Positions 24,536-33,824 of a stretch of 64,000 bases of DNA are shown one piece after another. The notes beneath the pieces were generated by a model. It did no database searches. It saw only the letters and a program-made list of their open reading frames with translations, and had not been told where the DNA came from. The first letter of the stretch is position 1. Every line of letters begins with the position of its first letter. Position numbers and translations under genes: made by a program. Source of the stretch: Chloroflexota bacterium (lineage in GTDB: Bacteria; Chloroflexota; Anaerolineae; Anaerolineales; Villigracilaceae); the NCBI GenBank assembly GCA_016195815.1, contig JACPYX010000007.1, positions 1-64,000 of the forward strand, given 5' to 3'.

Positions 24536-25675
24536 TTAGCCAATACTAATCGTAGGCGTTGGCGATGCGGGAAGCGTTGGCGTGGGTGTTCTTGTCGGCG
24601 CCGGTGTGACCGTCGGTTTGGGAGTTGGCGTACGCGAGGGGGTAAGCGTTGGCACGGTCGGCGTGATCGTTGGCGTACGCGAGGGCGTTGGCGTTGGCAC
24701 CGTCGCCGTGGGGGTACGTGTCGGCGTACGAGTTGGCGTCGGCACTGTCGGCGTGCGAGTTGGCGTGCGCGAGGGTGTGAATGTAATGGTCGGCGTAAAC
24801 GTCTTGGATGGGGTGAGCGTAATGGTTGGCGTAAACGTCTTGGATGGCGTCAGCGTAATGGTTGGTGTCAGCGTTTTCGAAGGCGTGAGTGTAATGGTTG
24901 GTGTCAGCGATGGCGTGCGCGTCAGTGTTGGCGTGCGGGTCGGCGTTGGCGTGCGGGTCGGCGTTATTGTGGGCGTCAATGTTGGCGGGGGGGTCGCGCT
25001 GGGTGTGAACGTCAGGGTGGGCACAGGTGTGTTGGTTGGTACGGTGGGAATATTTAGTGCCAATGGCGTATTGATGGCGCGCGTCGCGCGGAATTGCTCC
25101 ACAACACCTTCGCGGTATGAGGCCAGATGGATTGTCGGGGAAAAGCCTGCCAGAAAGGGCAATTTGGGCAGGATCAGGAAGGTAAAGTTATAGTCTGCTG
25201 CAACGACCACGCGCTGGCCTGGCGCACCGGCATCTTCAGTCGGACTGCAACTTGCATATACGGGACGGGCCATTTGCGGCGGAGTAAAGATGCGTCCATC
25301 TTTTGCGGAGCAGACGGTGATATTCAGGTAGTCTTGATCTGTATTTGTGAGCGTCTGATCATAATTCATGCCGATGATAATACGGCGCGTTTCATCCTTG
25401 ATGGAGGGGACGCGTGCGGTGTCCACTTCTGCATCTGTGGTGCAGGGAGAAGGGCTGCAGTAGGCTGAGTCGTAATTGCCGGTTGTAGCGTATCGAATGC
25501 CGAAGCGTGTGGAGTTTTCAATGATGATCCAGGCATAGAAGAGGCGTCCGAATTCGATAATGCCAAACACAAGCAGTAACAGAATTGGCAGGACAAGGGC
25601 GAATTCCACCATCGCTTGCGCCGTTGTCTTGCGGCCGGGCGATCTTTGCGATTTTTTGAAAAAATTAATTTTCAT
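24536..25675 (-). CDS. TadE-like pseudopilin with long Thr/Pro-repeat tail
   Basis: A 379-residue protein. After a short basic leader, [12 protein letters not shown] opens a hydrophobic helix (about residues 20-48) of TadE type, with Glu five residues after the likely cleavage point. A globular domain follows to about residue 190. The second half is almost only Thr, Pro, Ser and a few Arg/Ile/Leu, in repeats such as [12 protein letters not shown]. This would be an extended, perhaps glycosylated, stalk. ATG 25675 follows AAGGGTA. It is the last gene of the array. Confidence 0.82.
   Translation of the reverse strand: MKINFFKKSQRSPGRKTTAQAMVEFALVLPILLLLVFGIIEFGRLFYAWIIIENSTRFGIRYATTGNYDSAYCSPSPCTTDAEVDTARVPSIKDETRRIIIGMNYDQTLTNTDQDYLNITVCSAKDGRIFTPPQMARPVYASCSPTEDAGAPGQRVVVAADYNFTFLILPKLPFLAGFSPTIHLASYREGVVEQFRATRAINTPLALNIPTVPTNTPVPTLTFTPSATPPPTLTPTITPTRTPTPTRTPTLTRTPSLTPTITLTPSKTLTPTITLTPSKTFTPTITLTPSKTFTPTITFTPSRTPTRTPTVPTPTRTPTRTPTATVPTPTPSRTPTITPTVPTLTPSRTPTPKPTVTPAPTRTPTPTLPASPTPTISIG
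24781..24908 (-). repeat. 36-bp tandem repeats in the Thr/Pro tail
   Basis: Three full units (24801-24836, 24837-24872, 24873-24908) and a partial one share GTAATGGTTGG and encode 12-residue repeats of [10 protein letters not shown] type. The units differ at a few bases, so the array may vary in length between strains. Confidence 0.85.
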
Positions 25676-25716
25676 AGCGATACCCTTGTGAGAAAAATTA
25701 GATTCCACGGAGCGCA

Positions 25717-27189
25717 TTACTGAGAAATTCTGGTTGTGATCTTCGAATAAATGTCATTGAAGATGGTGGTTAGCCCGGTTGTATCTGGGGCGTAGAAATA
25801 ATTGCCATGATTGGCGGTTACACCGCCGGCAGTCAAGGCTATGTATTGCAGGAGTTTTTCTGCGGCGGCAGGGTCACCACTGGGTGAGTTTCTGATCAAG
25901 TTACCCAGGCCGATGGTGAACATGGTAGCGCCCTGACCATTTACAGGGTCGGCCACAAAATCTGCCATGTCGCGCGCATAATCTTCGGCATCGTATTTTG
26001 GATCGCCATTAGCGTGGCGGGTCGCAGAGTCTGAATCATAGCAAAATGGTAAGGCCCAGGTGGATGGCGGGCAATATCCGTCTGGATGCGTGGCGAGATC
26101 GCCGCTACTTGGAGTACTGGCATTGGCGGGGCCGCCGACCAGAGAAATAACGACCCAAAAAGAATCTTTTCTAGTCCCTGCTCCTGGCGGCGCCGGTGGA
26201 GATGTTCTTGTATCGCCCGCGAATGCAATACCTGCGAGCAGGTCAGCGCCGCCGACGTTGCTGGATGGGCAGGATGACGGATTGTAAACTTCATCGCCAG
26301 AGTTGGGGATGAGATCGGCGCCGTAGCGATATACAGGGCAATCCAAGCCAACAAATGCTCCTGGTGGGTTGCCATAGTTTAAACATGCTCCTTTGGCCGG
26401 GCTTGCGGGCGGTCCCCAGTTGCATATTGGTGGTTCGTAGACTTTTAACCCGGCCAGAGCATTATCAACATTTGCCTGGTCTGTAACTCCATTCCCTGTG
26501 GATTGAAGCTGCCAAACCAATGTTGGGTTGCGCGATCCGTTGGGCACTTGACTGGTCAGGGCAACAACCGCCACGCGGTCATAAGGGAAAAACATTTTTG
26601 CGATAAATTGGCGGGCAATCGCTTTTACGCTTTTGAGCGGTTGACAACTGTTATCCAAATTGCATACCGATGGATCATCGCCCGGATTCGATTGGTTTGG
26701 GTCGCCGCTGGTCTCCCAAGCCATGGACGCGGAAGTATCTATTACCAGGACCATGTCAATGGATGCGGCTTCACCGATAGATGTGGCAGTAATGTCTGTT
26801 GAGTTGATACCGATTACTCTTAGAAATCCAAAGTTCACGCGCCGTGAAGCAGTGACGCGTACCAGTTTACGCAGCGGGGTCGTGCATAAAACCGGATCGC
26901 CGGGGCGGTTTAGGCAGGTATCGGTTTGAACATCGAAAACATCGGACTGATTGAGTTGCAGGAATTCCTGGGCGGCATTGGTAAGGTCGGCCTGTGTAAA
27001 ATTTTTGCGAAATTGCTGGGCCGCGGCGATTGCAGCGGCGTCTATGCCGCGTTTCAGGCGCGCATATTCGATCAGTAACATGCCGCCGTCAGTCAGCAAT
27101 CCGATAATGGCAACCAGCCCCACAAACATGAGGGCGATTATGACGATAGCTTGTCCGCGTTTCGCATTTCGTAAAAATTTCTTGAGCAT
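25717..27189 (-). CDS. TadG-like protein with von Willebrand A domain
   Basis: A 490-residue protein. [10 protein letters not shown] starts the N-terminal hydrophobic segment of the Tad/TadG family (about residues 9-35), followed by the usual helix [13 protein letters not shown]. From about residue 145 a vWA domain begins with the metal site D-T-S-A-S-M. Several Cys pairs and a loop-rich insert lie within it. ATG 27189 follows AGAAGA; an upstream in-frame ATG was not used. TadG proteins are envelope-anchored partners of Flp pili or surface-adhesion systems, and the vWA domain suggests protein binding. Confidence 0.85.
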   Translation of the reverse strand: MLKKFLRNAKRGQAIVIIALMFVGLVAIIGLLTDGGMLLIEYARLKRGIDAAAIAAAQQFRKNFTQADLTNAAQEFLQLNQSDVFDVQTDTCLNRPGDPVLCTTPLRKLVRVTASRRVNFGFLRVIGINSTDITATSIGEAASIDMVLVIDTSASMAWETSGDPNQSNPGDDPSVCNLDNSCQPLKSVKAIARQFIAKMFFPYDRVAVVALTSQVPNGSRNPTLVWQLQSTGNGVTDQANVDNALAGLKVYEPPICNWGPPASPAKGACLNYGNPPGAFVGLDCPVYRYGADLIPNSGDEVYNPSSCPSSNVGGADLLAGIAFAGDTRTSPPAPPGAGTRKDSFWVVISLVGGPANASTPSSGDLATHPDGYCPPSTWALPFCYDSDSATRHANGDPKYDAEDYARDMADFVADPVNGQGATMFTIGLGNLIRNSPSGDPAAAEKLLQYIALTAGGVTANHGNYFYAPDTTGLTTIFNDIYSKITTRISQ

Positions 27190-27206
27190 ATCTTCTTCTC
27201 TCTCAG

Positions 27207-27848
27207 CTAACAAACCGGCTCGGCTGCACTCAAAGGCATGATGGTATAAGCGCGTAACAAGACGGGGTCCGGAACGAACGGAGTTAACCAGGGCAACGCC
27301 AAAACCTGATGATAGTTATAATCTACTTCCACCAGCAGAATGCCTGCGCATGGAGCGCCACTGACAAGCTGGCTTTGGAGCTTCGCTGGCGTAAAAACGG
27401 ATGTCTGGTTGTTGAACATGTGGTATGGTCCAGATGTCGGGTGGCTGACAACACTGCTTCCCGAGACGCTGTATACCGTAACGATCACATCATCTACCGC
27501 TGAATCGAGCACAATCTTGCGGCTTGTATCATTCACAGTTCTGGGTTCAAGTTGATCCTTGGTCATGGCTGCCGCACCGGCATAAAAGTCCATATTATCT
27601 GAAAGATCGGCGTTGAATGGATCAAGGTTGCTGTAAAAACGGGCGGCTTCGCGTGTTGCGTCCAATAATGTAAGGTAATAATTCAACATAAAACCAAACT
27701 CTACCATCCCGGAAAATAAAATAAGAATGACCGGGAGCGCAAGAGCCAATTCCACCAAACTCTGCCCTGTGGATTTGTGTTTGCCCTTTTTAGGGCGCGA
27801 GTCGGATTTTGTTGATAATGAAAATACTTTTTGCAGTATTTCTCTCAT
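27207..27848 (-). CDS. TadE-like pseudopilin
   Basis: A 213-residue protein. A basic leader of about 27 residues leads to G-Q-S-L-V-E-L-A-L-A-L-P, the prepilin-like site with Glu at position +5, and a hydrophobic helix to about residue 50. A globular domain of about 160 residues follows, with few recognisable motifs (T-R-E-A-A-R-F early in it is typical for TadE). GAGGT precedes the ATG. A promoter-like TATAAT lies upstream, so this gene may start a sub-operon with the two genes that follow. Confidence 0.83.
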   Translation of the reverse strand: MREILQKVFSLSTKSDSRPKKGKHKSTGQSLVELALALPVILILFSGMVEFGFMLNYYLTLLDATREAARFYSNLDPFNADLSDNMDFYAGAAAMTKDQLEPRTVNDTSRKIVLDSAVDDVIVTVYSVSGSSVVSHPTSGPYHMFNNQTSVFTPAKLQSQLVSGAPCAGILLVEVDYNYHQVLALPWLTPFVPDPVLLRAYTIMPLSAAEPVC

Positions 27849-27865
27849 AACTTACCTCATTTATC

Positions 27866-27871
27866 ATTATA
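27866..27871 (-). promoter_or_regulatory. Candidate internal promoter of the Tad-like array
   Basis: A perfect TATAAT on the minus strand, 18 bases before the ATG at 27848, in a 124-base gap. The -35 is only a T run. It would give a very short leader. Confidence 0.35.
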
Positions 27872-27972
27872 AGCGGTTTCAAAGACGCAAAAAAACTGTG
27901 TAAGCCACTTGTAACGTTTACAAATCCGCAAGAATTTTCGTAAGAACCGGCCTTATTTTGGCCAAATAAAGG

Positions 27973-29238
27973 CTATTGGCTGAGAAGGACTTCAGGCATC
28001 TTGTATGCGTTGTAGTTTTCATCGTCTTTGTACTTAATAATGATGTTGCTGGTCCCGTCCACTCCAATGGTATATCCGATGATTTGACTATGAAAACCGC
28101 GCTTTGATTCCAATCCTTTCAATCGAATGTTCGCAGACGGTGCCAGGATGGTGCCGGTATAGGTGGAGTTGAGATTACCATTCAAAACCAGTGCACTGCG
28201 ATTCGTAATGGGCATGTAGATCAGCAACCCTGCGTTCGGACCTTTTTTAGGCGCATCCAACTGCACCTCGGCACTGCCGCTGATTCTTACTTCGCCTCGC
28301 TCAACGAAGAGAACCACGCCGTTACCGATCAACCGATTTCCATCAGCAACGACGACATTACCGCCGATGCAGTACACGCCAGCTTGCAGTTCATGGACTC
28401 CGATAGGTGGAAAGTCTTCTCCGCCCCAACTGCCGGGTGTCATGTTGCCGGTAAGTTCATCCACGGCGGCTTCCTTGGTGCCGCAACTCGGCTTGGGCAT
28501 TTCGAATGCAGGAGGATAGGGGATTGGGGCGGCCCCGGTTTGCATCGGAAACGGGGTAATCAATCTCGGTTTTTGTACTTGGGCGCCGCCGACAACTGTG
28601 ATCGGACTCTGGTCATTGATCCGCACACTGCCTTCTCCAAATTGGATAAAGGCGCACTTCCGATTATCCGAATTGACAAATACTCCTCCGCCTTCCAGGC
28701 TGATGGTCGCTTCACCCTGGATCACGAATGATAGTTGTTTGTCGCAATTGCTATTAGGAGCCAGGCTTACCAGCGCGTATCCGTCAAATATTGGTCCGTA
28801 CATGGCTGGCTTGGATTGCGAAACTGCCTTAACCACATTAGTGATTTGCGGGATGCCAACCACCGATCCGAAATAAGTGGACAGGCGCGAGGTGAGAATC
28901 ACTTCGATATATTCGGAATTTCCCGCATAAGGTCCATTGAGAGGCGGGGTGTTCAGTTCGACAGTGTTTGTTGTGCCGTTGTTGTCATATCCGTTTGACG
29001 CGGCGGCGGCTAGGGCCGCCGCCCGCCAGTTTCCGCCTTCGATGCGGGTGATGGCGCCGGTCAATGCGGCCGCGTCCGCGGCGGTTTCGGCTTTGCGGCG
29101 GTCGAGAAATGCGTTTCCACCATCTATCGCGAGCGCAGAGACGCCGATCAGGCCAATGATCGAGAACACAATCAGGATCATTGCCTGGCCTCGCGTTCCA
29201 TTTTGGCGCTTGATGGATCTTATGATTGACTGGATCAT
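27973..29238 (-). CDS. TadG-like surface protein
   Basis: A 421-residue protein. R-G-Q-A-M-I-L-I-V-F-S opens the N-terminal membrane segment, and R-R-K-A-E-T-A-A-D-A-A-A-L-T-G-A is the family helix after it. The remainder is rich in beta strands with many G-N and G-S turns, like a right-handed beta-helix or polymer-type fold (about residues 200-400). Start 29238 was chosen because its ATG overlaps the upstream stop (ATGA); another ATG two codons earlier is possible. There is no vWA domain, unlike the neighbouring TadG-like protein. Confidence 0.8.
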   Translation of the reverse strand: MIQSIIRSIKRQNGTRGQAMILIVFSIIGLIGVSALAIDGGNAFLDRRKAETAADAAALTGAITRIEGGNWRAAALAAAASNGYDNNGTTNTVELNTPPLNGPYAGNSEYIEVILTSRLSTYFGSVVGIPQITNVVKAVSQSKPAMYGPIFDGYALVSLAPNSNCDKQLSFVIQGEATISLEGGGVFVNSDNRKCAFIQFGEGSVRINDQSPITVVGGAQVQKPRLITPFPMQTGAAPIPYPPAFEMPKPSCGTKEAAVDELTGNMTPGSWGGEDFPPIGVHELQAGVYCIGGNVVVADGNRLIGNGVVLFVERGEVRISGSAEVQLDAPKKGPNAGLLIYMPITNRSALVLNGNLNSTYTGTILAPSANIRLKGLESKRGFHSQIIGYTIGVDGTSNIIIKYKDDENYNAYKMPEVLLSQ

Positions 29239-29720
29239 GGGCATGCTGGTTGAAGGATCACATTCGTGGCGGTAGCTGTTAATGGGATCGTACCCGCGGC
29301 GAGTATGTTGTTCCCGAACGGCATCAGCAGTTTGTATCCATAAGATACGCTGACGCGAATACTATTGGCCGCTCCATTTGCTCTTACTCCCTGGCATGTA
29401 TCTCCAAACGTTTGGACAGTCACTTTTACAAGAGTCGTGTTTCTTAATTCCACTGGCGAAGAGAATAAGCCTTCGCTTGCGTGTGGCGAAATATTGCGCG
29501 AACGCCTTTCGATCTCAGTTTTATTTGCCGGGTTGAAGGAGCCATACAACGCTCCTTCCTGGGCCGCGTCCCTCAACATGGAATAGGAGAAGATTGCCAT
29601 GCCAAAGTCAAATGTGCCTAATAAAAGCACCAGAATGACCGGCAAACTGATCGCCAACTCGACGAGACTTTGACCGCGTTCCCCTCGAACGAATCCATGT
29701 TTTCTCTTTTGTAGTTGCAT
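29235..29720 (-). CDS. TadE-like pseudopilin
   Basis: A 161-residue protein with the leader and cleavage-type site G-Q-S-L-V-E-L-A-I-S-L-P near residue 16, a hydrophobic helix to about residue 45, then A-A-Q-E-G-A-L-Y-G. It is followed by a short globular domain with two Cys that could pair. The length and layout are those of a plain TadE. It lies ten bases after the upstream gene and overlaps the downstream one. Confidence 0.83.
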   Translation of the reverse strand: MQLQKRKHGFVRGERGQSLVELAISLPVILVLLLGTFDFGMAIFSYSMLRDAAQEGALYGSFNPANKTEIERRSRNISPHASEGLFSSPVELRNTTLVKVTVQTFGDTCQGVRANGAANSIRVSVSYGYKLLMPFGNNILAAGTIPLTATATNVILQPACP

Positions 29721-29730
29721 AAATGATCCG

Positions 29731-30903
29731 TCAATTCATTGAATCCACGAGATAATTCGTACAACCGGGTGTGGATATGTAGATGATGATTCTCTCTGTT
29801 CCGTCGGTCACATCATAGGTTTGATGGAATGTGAACTGGATTATTGATTCGCCCGGCGGAATGTTCGGAGTGTACCCAGGGATAAAAATGGATGGCGCCA
29901 GCAGATCGCCGTTCCATGTTTGCCCTGCAAGCGTGGCTTGCCTGAGTCTCAAGGTCGGGTCGCCGCCGTTTCCATGACCCGTATCGTTGTTCCATTCCAC
30001 ATAGATTTGCGAAGTTGTGAGAGTAACGCCGGTGGCGTTATTGATTTTCATTTGCAGAACGTTGTTTGAAATTGTAAGCGGGCCGTGTGTTACTCCGGTC
30101 TGTCCTGTGCAGCGAATTTGTGTCGGGCCGGCGGTCGGCGTATCGCTTGGGAACGGTGTTTGTGATGGCGTGAAAATCACGACCGGTGTTAACGGGTTGG
30201 GCAATCCGGCATTGGTCGGCGTGGCGTATGTTGGTGTGGCGTATGATGGCGTGTACCACGAAGGCGGGGTCTTTGTGGCTGAGAAAGTCGCTGCAGTCGT
30301 AATGGTCGGCAGCGCGCCCGTTGAAGTCGCGAGCGGCGTTATTGATGGTGTGCTGGATTCGGCGGCGAAACCGGTGGGCAGGGCCGATCCGAAAATGGGA
30401 ATGGAAACCAGGATTGTACGAGCGCTGGCAGATACGATTTCAAGAGGCTTAAAAGATAGGATTGGGAAAATTGGTTGGTACGTGCTTGAGACTTGAACGA
30501 TGATACGGTCACCGTTGCGGACGGCGTTGCGTTCAATAGGGCAGGTGTTAACTTCCGGACTTGGATTAATATCTGTGATTGGGATTTGAGCGCCTTTTGA
30601 ATTCACTCCGCGGTCATAGGTGATATTGATCTTGTCGAACGTGGTGATGAACGCGGACTGGTTGGCGACTTCGCGGATGCCGTCACAGTTTTGATAGAAA
30701 GGGACACCGTCAATCGCGCCTGATGCAGATCCATATCGCGCGGCCTGGCGTGATGCGATTGCGACTGACGAAAAGATGAAGATCAAGCGCGAGACTTCGA
30801 TTGTGCCATATAAAAGCGCCAGCAGTATCGGCAGGGCAAGGGCAAATTCAACCATGGCCTGCGCGGACGGTTTCTTTTTGGGTTTGGAAAGTGACTTTAT
30901 CAA
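29731..30903 (-). CDS. TadE-like pseudopilin with C-terminal beta domain
   Basis: A 390-residue protein starting at TTG, with a GGGTAT six bases upstream. [14 protein letters not shown] gives the pseudopilin site; the helix runs to about residue 40, followed by A-S-R-Q-A-A-R-Y-G. A globular domain to about 170, a Thr/Pro/Ala linker to about 265, then a beta-rich domain with two Cys (C-T-G-Q-T-G and T-P-G-C-T-N) that may close it by a disulfide. The last domain has the feel of a carbohydrate-binding or adhesive module, which is inference. Confidence 0.78.
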   Translation of the reverse strand: MIKSLSKPKKKPSAQAMVEFALALPILLALLYGTIEVSRLIFIFSSVAIASRQAARYGSASGAIDGVPFYQNCDGIREVANQSAFITTFDKINITYDRGVNSKGAQIPITDINPSPEVNTCPIERNAVRNGDRIIVQVSSTYQPIFPILSFKPLEIVSASARTILVSIPIFGSALPTGFAAESSTPSITPLATSTGALPTITTAATFSATKTPPSWYTPSYATPTYATPTNAGLPNPLTPVVIFTPSQTPFPSDTPTAGPTQIRCTGQTGVTHGPLTISNNVLQMKINNATGVTLTTSQIYVEWNNDTGHGNGGDPTLRLRQATLAGQTWNGDLLAPSIFIPGYTPNIPPGESIIQFTFHQTYDVTDGTERIIIYISTPGCTNYLVDSMN

Positions 30904-30951
30904 GAGAATACCCGTTTATACTGATAGTGAGCCGAATGAAGATAAATCATC

Positions 30952-31740
30952 TTATTTGGGTATTACGGCGATAATCCAATTTGGGACAAACATAATAAAA
31001 AATGCGCTGGCGATAAAAAAGGGACCGTAAGGCATAAACACCATCAGGGCTTCTTTTCCATATTTTTTGGCGGCCATCAGGTAAAGGATTAATAAGATCC
31101 CGGCGATGCCTCCCAACAAGATCCCCAGAAGCAGACCGAACCAGATAACGGGCCAACCAAGAATAAGCCCCAAGACTCCCGCGAGGATCACATCTCCTGC
31201 GCCTAACGCCTCCTCATCGTCCGATTCCTGGCCGGACTCTTGCATACGTTTTGCTCTCAGTTTCGCAAAGAGCATTCCAAAGTAGTATAAAACCAGCATA
31301 ATCACCAGGCCGCCCAGCCCGCCTTCCAGCGTTGGTAAAAGCCCGTGAAGCCAGGTGCCCAGCCCAAGTCCGAGAAGAGCGCCGGCGATGCTGGTGGGGT
31401 GCAGGATGAGACGATGCTCCATGTCAATGACAACAACGACCGCATAATATGTGATTAAGACCATGCCCAACGCGTACCCCATACGATGCGGGTTGAACCA
31501 GGTATATAGACCGATTGCCATCATTGCCGCTTGAACAAACCATGGACGCAGGCCTCGGCGATGTCCGCAATTTCGGCATGGACGAAAACTCAAATAAACG
31601 CCGGCAGAATATTCCCGGCCGCATTGTTTGCAGGTCGGACGCGTCAGACGGTGTGTGAGCGGCAGGGTGTCGGCTAAATAATTAATAAGCCAGCCGCCCA
31701 GCCAGCCCGCCAGGATCGGAAAAACAATTACAAAGATCAT
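30952..31740 (-). CDS. Prepilin peptidase (A24 family)
   Basis: A 262-residue polytopic aspartic protease. The first helix is followed by the zinc-type pair C-K-Q-C and C-R-N-C (about residues 37-57). Catalytic Asp candidates are D-M-E-H-R-L-I near residue 104 and G-A-G-D-V near 178, matching the two Asp of the PilD family (the second as G-x-G-D). The N-terminal domain has no methyltransferase signature that I can judge. Its start is ambiguous: 31740 begins at the first helix and lacks a strong ribosome site. It heads the pilus-type array and would process its TadE/TadG-like leaders. Confidence 0.85.
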   Translation of the reverse strand: MIFVIVFPILAGWLGGWLINYLADTLPLTHRLTRPTCKQCGREYSAGVYLSFRPCRNCGHRRGLRPWFVQAAMMAIGLYTWFNPHRMGYALGMVLITYYAVVVVIDMEHRLILHPTSIAGALLGLGLGTWLHGLLPTLEGGLGGLVIMLVLYYFGMLFAKLRAKRMQESGQESDDEEALGAGDVILAGVLGLILGWPVIWFGLLLGILLGGIAGILLILYLMAAKKYGKEALMVFMPYGPFFIASAFFIMFVPNWIIAVIPK

Positions 31741-31802
31741 CACGGTTTTATTATATTCTAAATGGCGCTTCCTTATATTCGTGCAAGTCAATTGTAATGC
31801 GC

Positions 31803-31831
31803 TTGGCGGATTATTCAAACTGCCTTACAAT
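31803..31831 (+). promoter_or_regulatory. Sigma-70-type promoter of murA
   Basis: TTGGCG at 31803-31808 and TACAAT at 31826-31831 with a 17-base spacer, 27 bases before the murA start. AGGAGATGAG forms the ribosome site. Confidence 0.6.
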
Positions 31832-31858
31832 CTTGTTGGATTTCCCAGGAGATGAGCC

Positions 31859-33139
31859 ATGGAAAAGTTTATCATACAAGGCGGGGTGCCTTTGCGCGGT
31901 GAGATTACGCCTGCGGGCAACAAAAATGCCGCTTTGCCGCTTCTTGCGGCCTGTCTGCTCACGGATGAACCAGTCATTTTGCGGAATGTGCCGCAAATTA
32001 GGGATGTGCTTGACATGCGCCGCCTGATCGAAAGCCTTGGCACGAAAGTCGAGGATTTGGATGCAAACACCTGGCGCCTCACTTCCCGGACTTTAGAGTC
32101 GAGCGGCCTGGATTTCGACCTTTGCCGCCGCATTCGGGCCTCCATCCTGCTGGCTGGCCCAATGACAGCGCGGACGGGCGGATTGCGCCTGCCGCCCCCC
32201 GGCGGAGATGTGATCGGTCGCCGTCGTTTAGATACGCATATTTTTGCTTTGCAAGCGCTCGGCGCACACGTCACATACAATCGCGTTTTTGATTTTCATT
32301 CAACTGGATTGCAGGGCGCGGAGATGTTACTTGACGAAGCCAGCGTCACGGCCACGGAAAACGCCGTGATGGCGGCTGTGACCGCAAAAGGCCGGACCGT
32401 GATCCACAATGCGGCTTCCGAGCCGCATATTCAGGAACTCTGTCACTTCCTGAATGGTTTGGGCGCGCAGGTTGAAGAAATTGGATCAAACACACTTCAC
32501 ATTAATGGCGTGCCGCATTTGCATGGCGGAGAATTTACGATCGGCCCCGATTATCTCGAAGTAATTAGTTTTGTCGGAGCGGTGGCCGTGACGCGCGGCG
32601 ATGCCAGAATCCGCAATGCAGGTGTTGGTTATTTGCGGATGGTCGCTCAGGTATTCCGCCGGCTGGGCGTTCAGTGGGATGTGGAGGGCGACGATATTCT
32701 GATCAATTCCAACCAGCCTTTGGCAATCGTCCATGATCTCGATGGTGCAATCCCTGAGATCAAGACCAATGTCTGGCCCGCCTTCCCGACAGATTTGATC
32801 AGCATTGCAATCACTGTCGCAACCCAGGCAACAGGTTCGATTTTATTCCATGATTGGATGTATTCGGGCCGTATGTATTTTACCGACAAACTGGTTGGAA
32901 TGGGCGCACGGATCATCTTGTGCGATCCGTATCGTTGCCTGGTTCAAGGTCCCATGCAATTGTACGGCGAGAAGCTGGAGAGTCCGGATATTCGAGCGGG
33001 GATGGCGCTTGTGCTGGCGGCGCTGGCTGCCGAGGGCCAATCCACGATACGCAACATCAGCCAAATAGATCGAGGCTATGAAAATGTGGAAGAGAAATTA
33101 AGGCTGCTGGGGGCAAATATACAGCGGCTGAAGGAATAG
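31859..33139 (+). CDS. murA: UDP-N-acetylglucosamine 1-carboxyvinyltransferase
   Basis: A 426-residue enolpyruvyltransferase catalysing the first committed step of peptidoglycan synthesis. The N-terminal N-K-N-A-A-L-P motif (residues 21-27) supplies the catalytic Lys and Asn. The loop around residue 115 reads P-P-P-G-G-D-V-I-G-R: residue 117 is Asp (codon 32207-32209), where most MurA enzymes have the Cys attacked by fosfomycin. R-G-Y-E-N-V-E-E-K-L near the end is the usual C-terminus. It stands alone between its own promoter and a strong terminator. Confidence 0.96.
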   Translation: MEKFIIQGGVPLRGEITPAGNKNAALPLLAACLLTDEPVILRNVPQIRDVLDMRRLIESLGTKVEDLDANTWRLTSRTLESSGLDFDLCRRIRASILLAGPMTARTGGLRLPPPGGDVIGRRRLDTHIFALQALGAHVTYNRVFDFHSTGLQGAEMLLDEASVTATENAVMAAVTAKGRTVIHNAASEPHIQELCHFLNGLGAQVEEIGSNTLHINGVPHLHGGEFTIGPDYLEVISFVGAVAVTRGDARIRNAGVGYLRMVAQVFRRLGVQWDVEGDDILINSNQPLAIVHDLDGAIPEIKTNVWPAFPTDLISIAITVATQATGSILFHDWMYSGRMYFTDKLVGMGARIILCDPYRCLVQGPMQLYGEKLESPDIRAGMALVLAALAAEGQSTIRNISQIDRGYENVEEKLRLLGANIQRLKE

Positions 33140-33140
33140 G

Positions 33141-33180
33141 AATCAAAAAGGCGGACATTTCAATGTCCGCCTTTTTGATT
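33141..33180. terminator. Bidirectional terminator after murA
   Basis: A perfect 19-bp stem, AATCAAAAAGGCGGACATT and its complement, with a two-base nominal loop. It serves murA and the convergent lipoprotein gene. Confidence 0.93.
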
Positions 33181-33195
33181 CGTGTAAGAAACTGT

Positions 33196-33804
33196 TTAAG
33201 GAGGAGACAACTTGATGAGATCGGCGCTAACCGTAAATGTCCACTTATCGGGATTGTTCACACAATATCCGCCACCGGAAACTGTAGCAGGTTTTTTGGG
33301 ATCGTTAATCCATGCATAAGCAGAGTAACAACCCTGCGGCATTTCTACCACTACTGCACCATTCTTTTCAACTTGAAATGCGCGATATCCACATTCACCG
33401 AAGGCGGTCTTGTTCAGATAAAGAGAAATAGTGATGTTCGCCTTGGTGGCATTTTGGATTTTCAGTGTTGTTGTTGGGCCTGCCGCGTTACTTGCCAGCG
33501 GAGCATTGCAGGGATCTCCGCCCGTTCCGCCCGATGTGGCTTTGACGGTCGGCGAGGCTTGAACCGCCGACAAAGTCGGCAGAGGGATCGGCGTGGGGCT
33601 GGGGAGTGCAGTGGGGCTGGGAATCGGCGTGGGCGGAATGGGCGTTGCGGTTGGGATGGCCGCCTGCGTCTGTGCGACCATGGTGTTAGCTGCCGCAATC
33701 GCCGAGGCCTGCACCTGGACGGGGTCAATTGTTGGGGTGGCCTGTGCGCCGCAAGCGCTCAAGGCGAGCGCCAGTATAGCGGCGATGAACAAAATACGTT
33801 TCAT
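33196..33804 (-). CDS. Lipoprotein of unknown function (second of a pair)
   Basis: A 202-residue lipoprotein, with L-S-A-C near residue 18 and a Thr/Pro/Ala-rich linker at about residues 45-85. The C-terminal 105 residues form a compact beta domain with I-Q-N-A-T-K-A-N-I-T-I-S-L and M-P-Q-G-C-Y. The same pattern (K-S-R-T-Q-M-D-I-S-L and A-P-Q-G-N-C) appears in the upstream gene, so the two are paralogues. GGAG precedes the ATG. The last gene of the trxA transcript. No function is recognised. Confidence 0.78.
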   Translation of the reverse strand: MKRILFIAAILALALSACGAQATPTIDPVQVQASAIAAANTMVAQTQAAIPTATPIPPTPIPSPTALPSPTPIPLPTLSAVQASPTVKATSGGTGGDPCNAPLASNAAGPTTTLKIQNATKANITISLYLNKTAFGECGYRAFQVEKNGAVVVEMPQGCYSAYAWINDPKKPATVSGGGYCVNNPDKWTFTVSADLIKLSPP

Positions 33805-33824
33805 TTTTATTTCTCCATTTCTTG

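Noticed and set aside
24781..24908. CRISPR-like regular repeats
   Set aside because: The 36-bp units are directly contiguous with no spacers and encode a peptide repeat in frame.
24506..25057. Arg/Trp/Gly-rich frames on the plus strand opposite the Thr/Pro tail
   Set aside because: They mirror the Thr/Pro repeats on the other strand, have no ribosome site and no domain.
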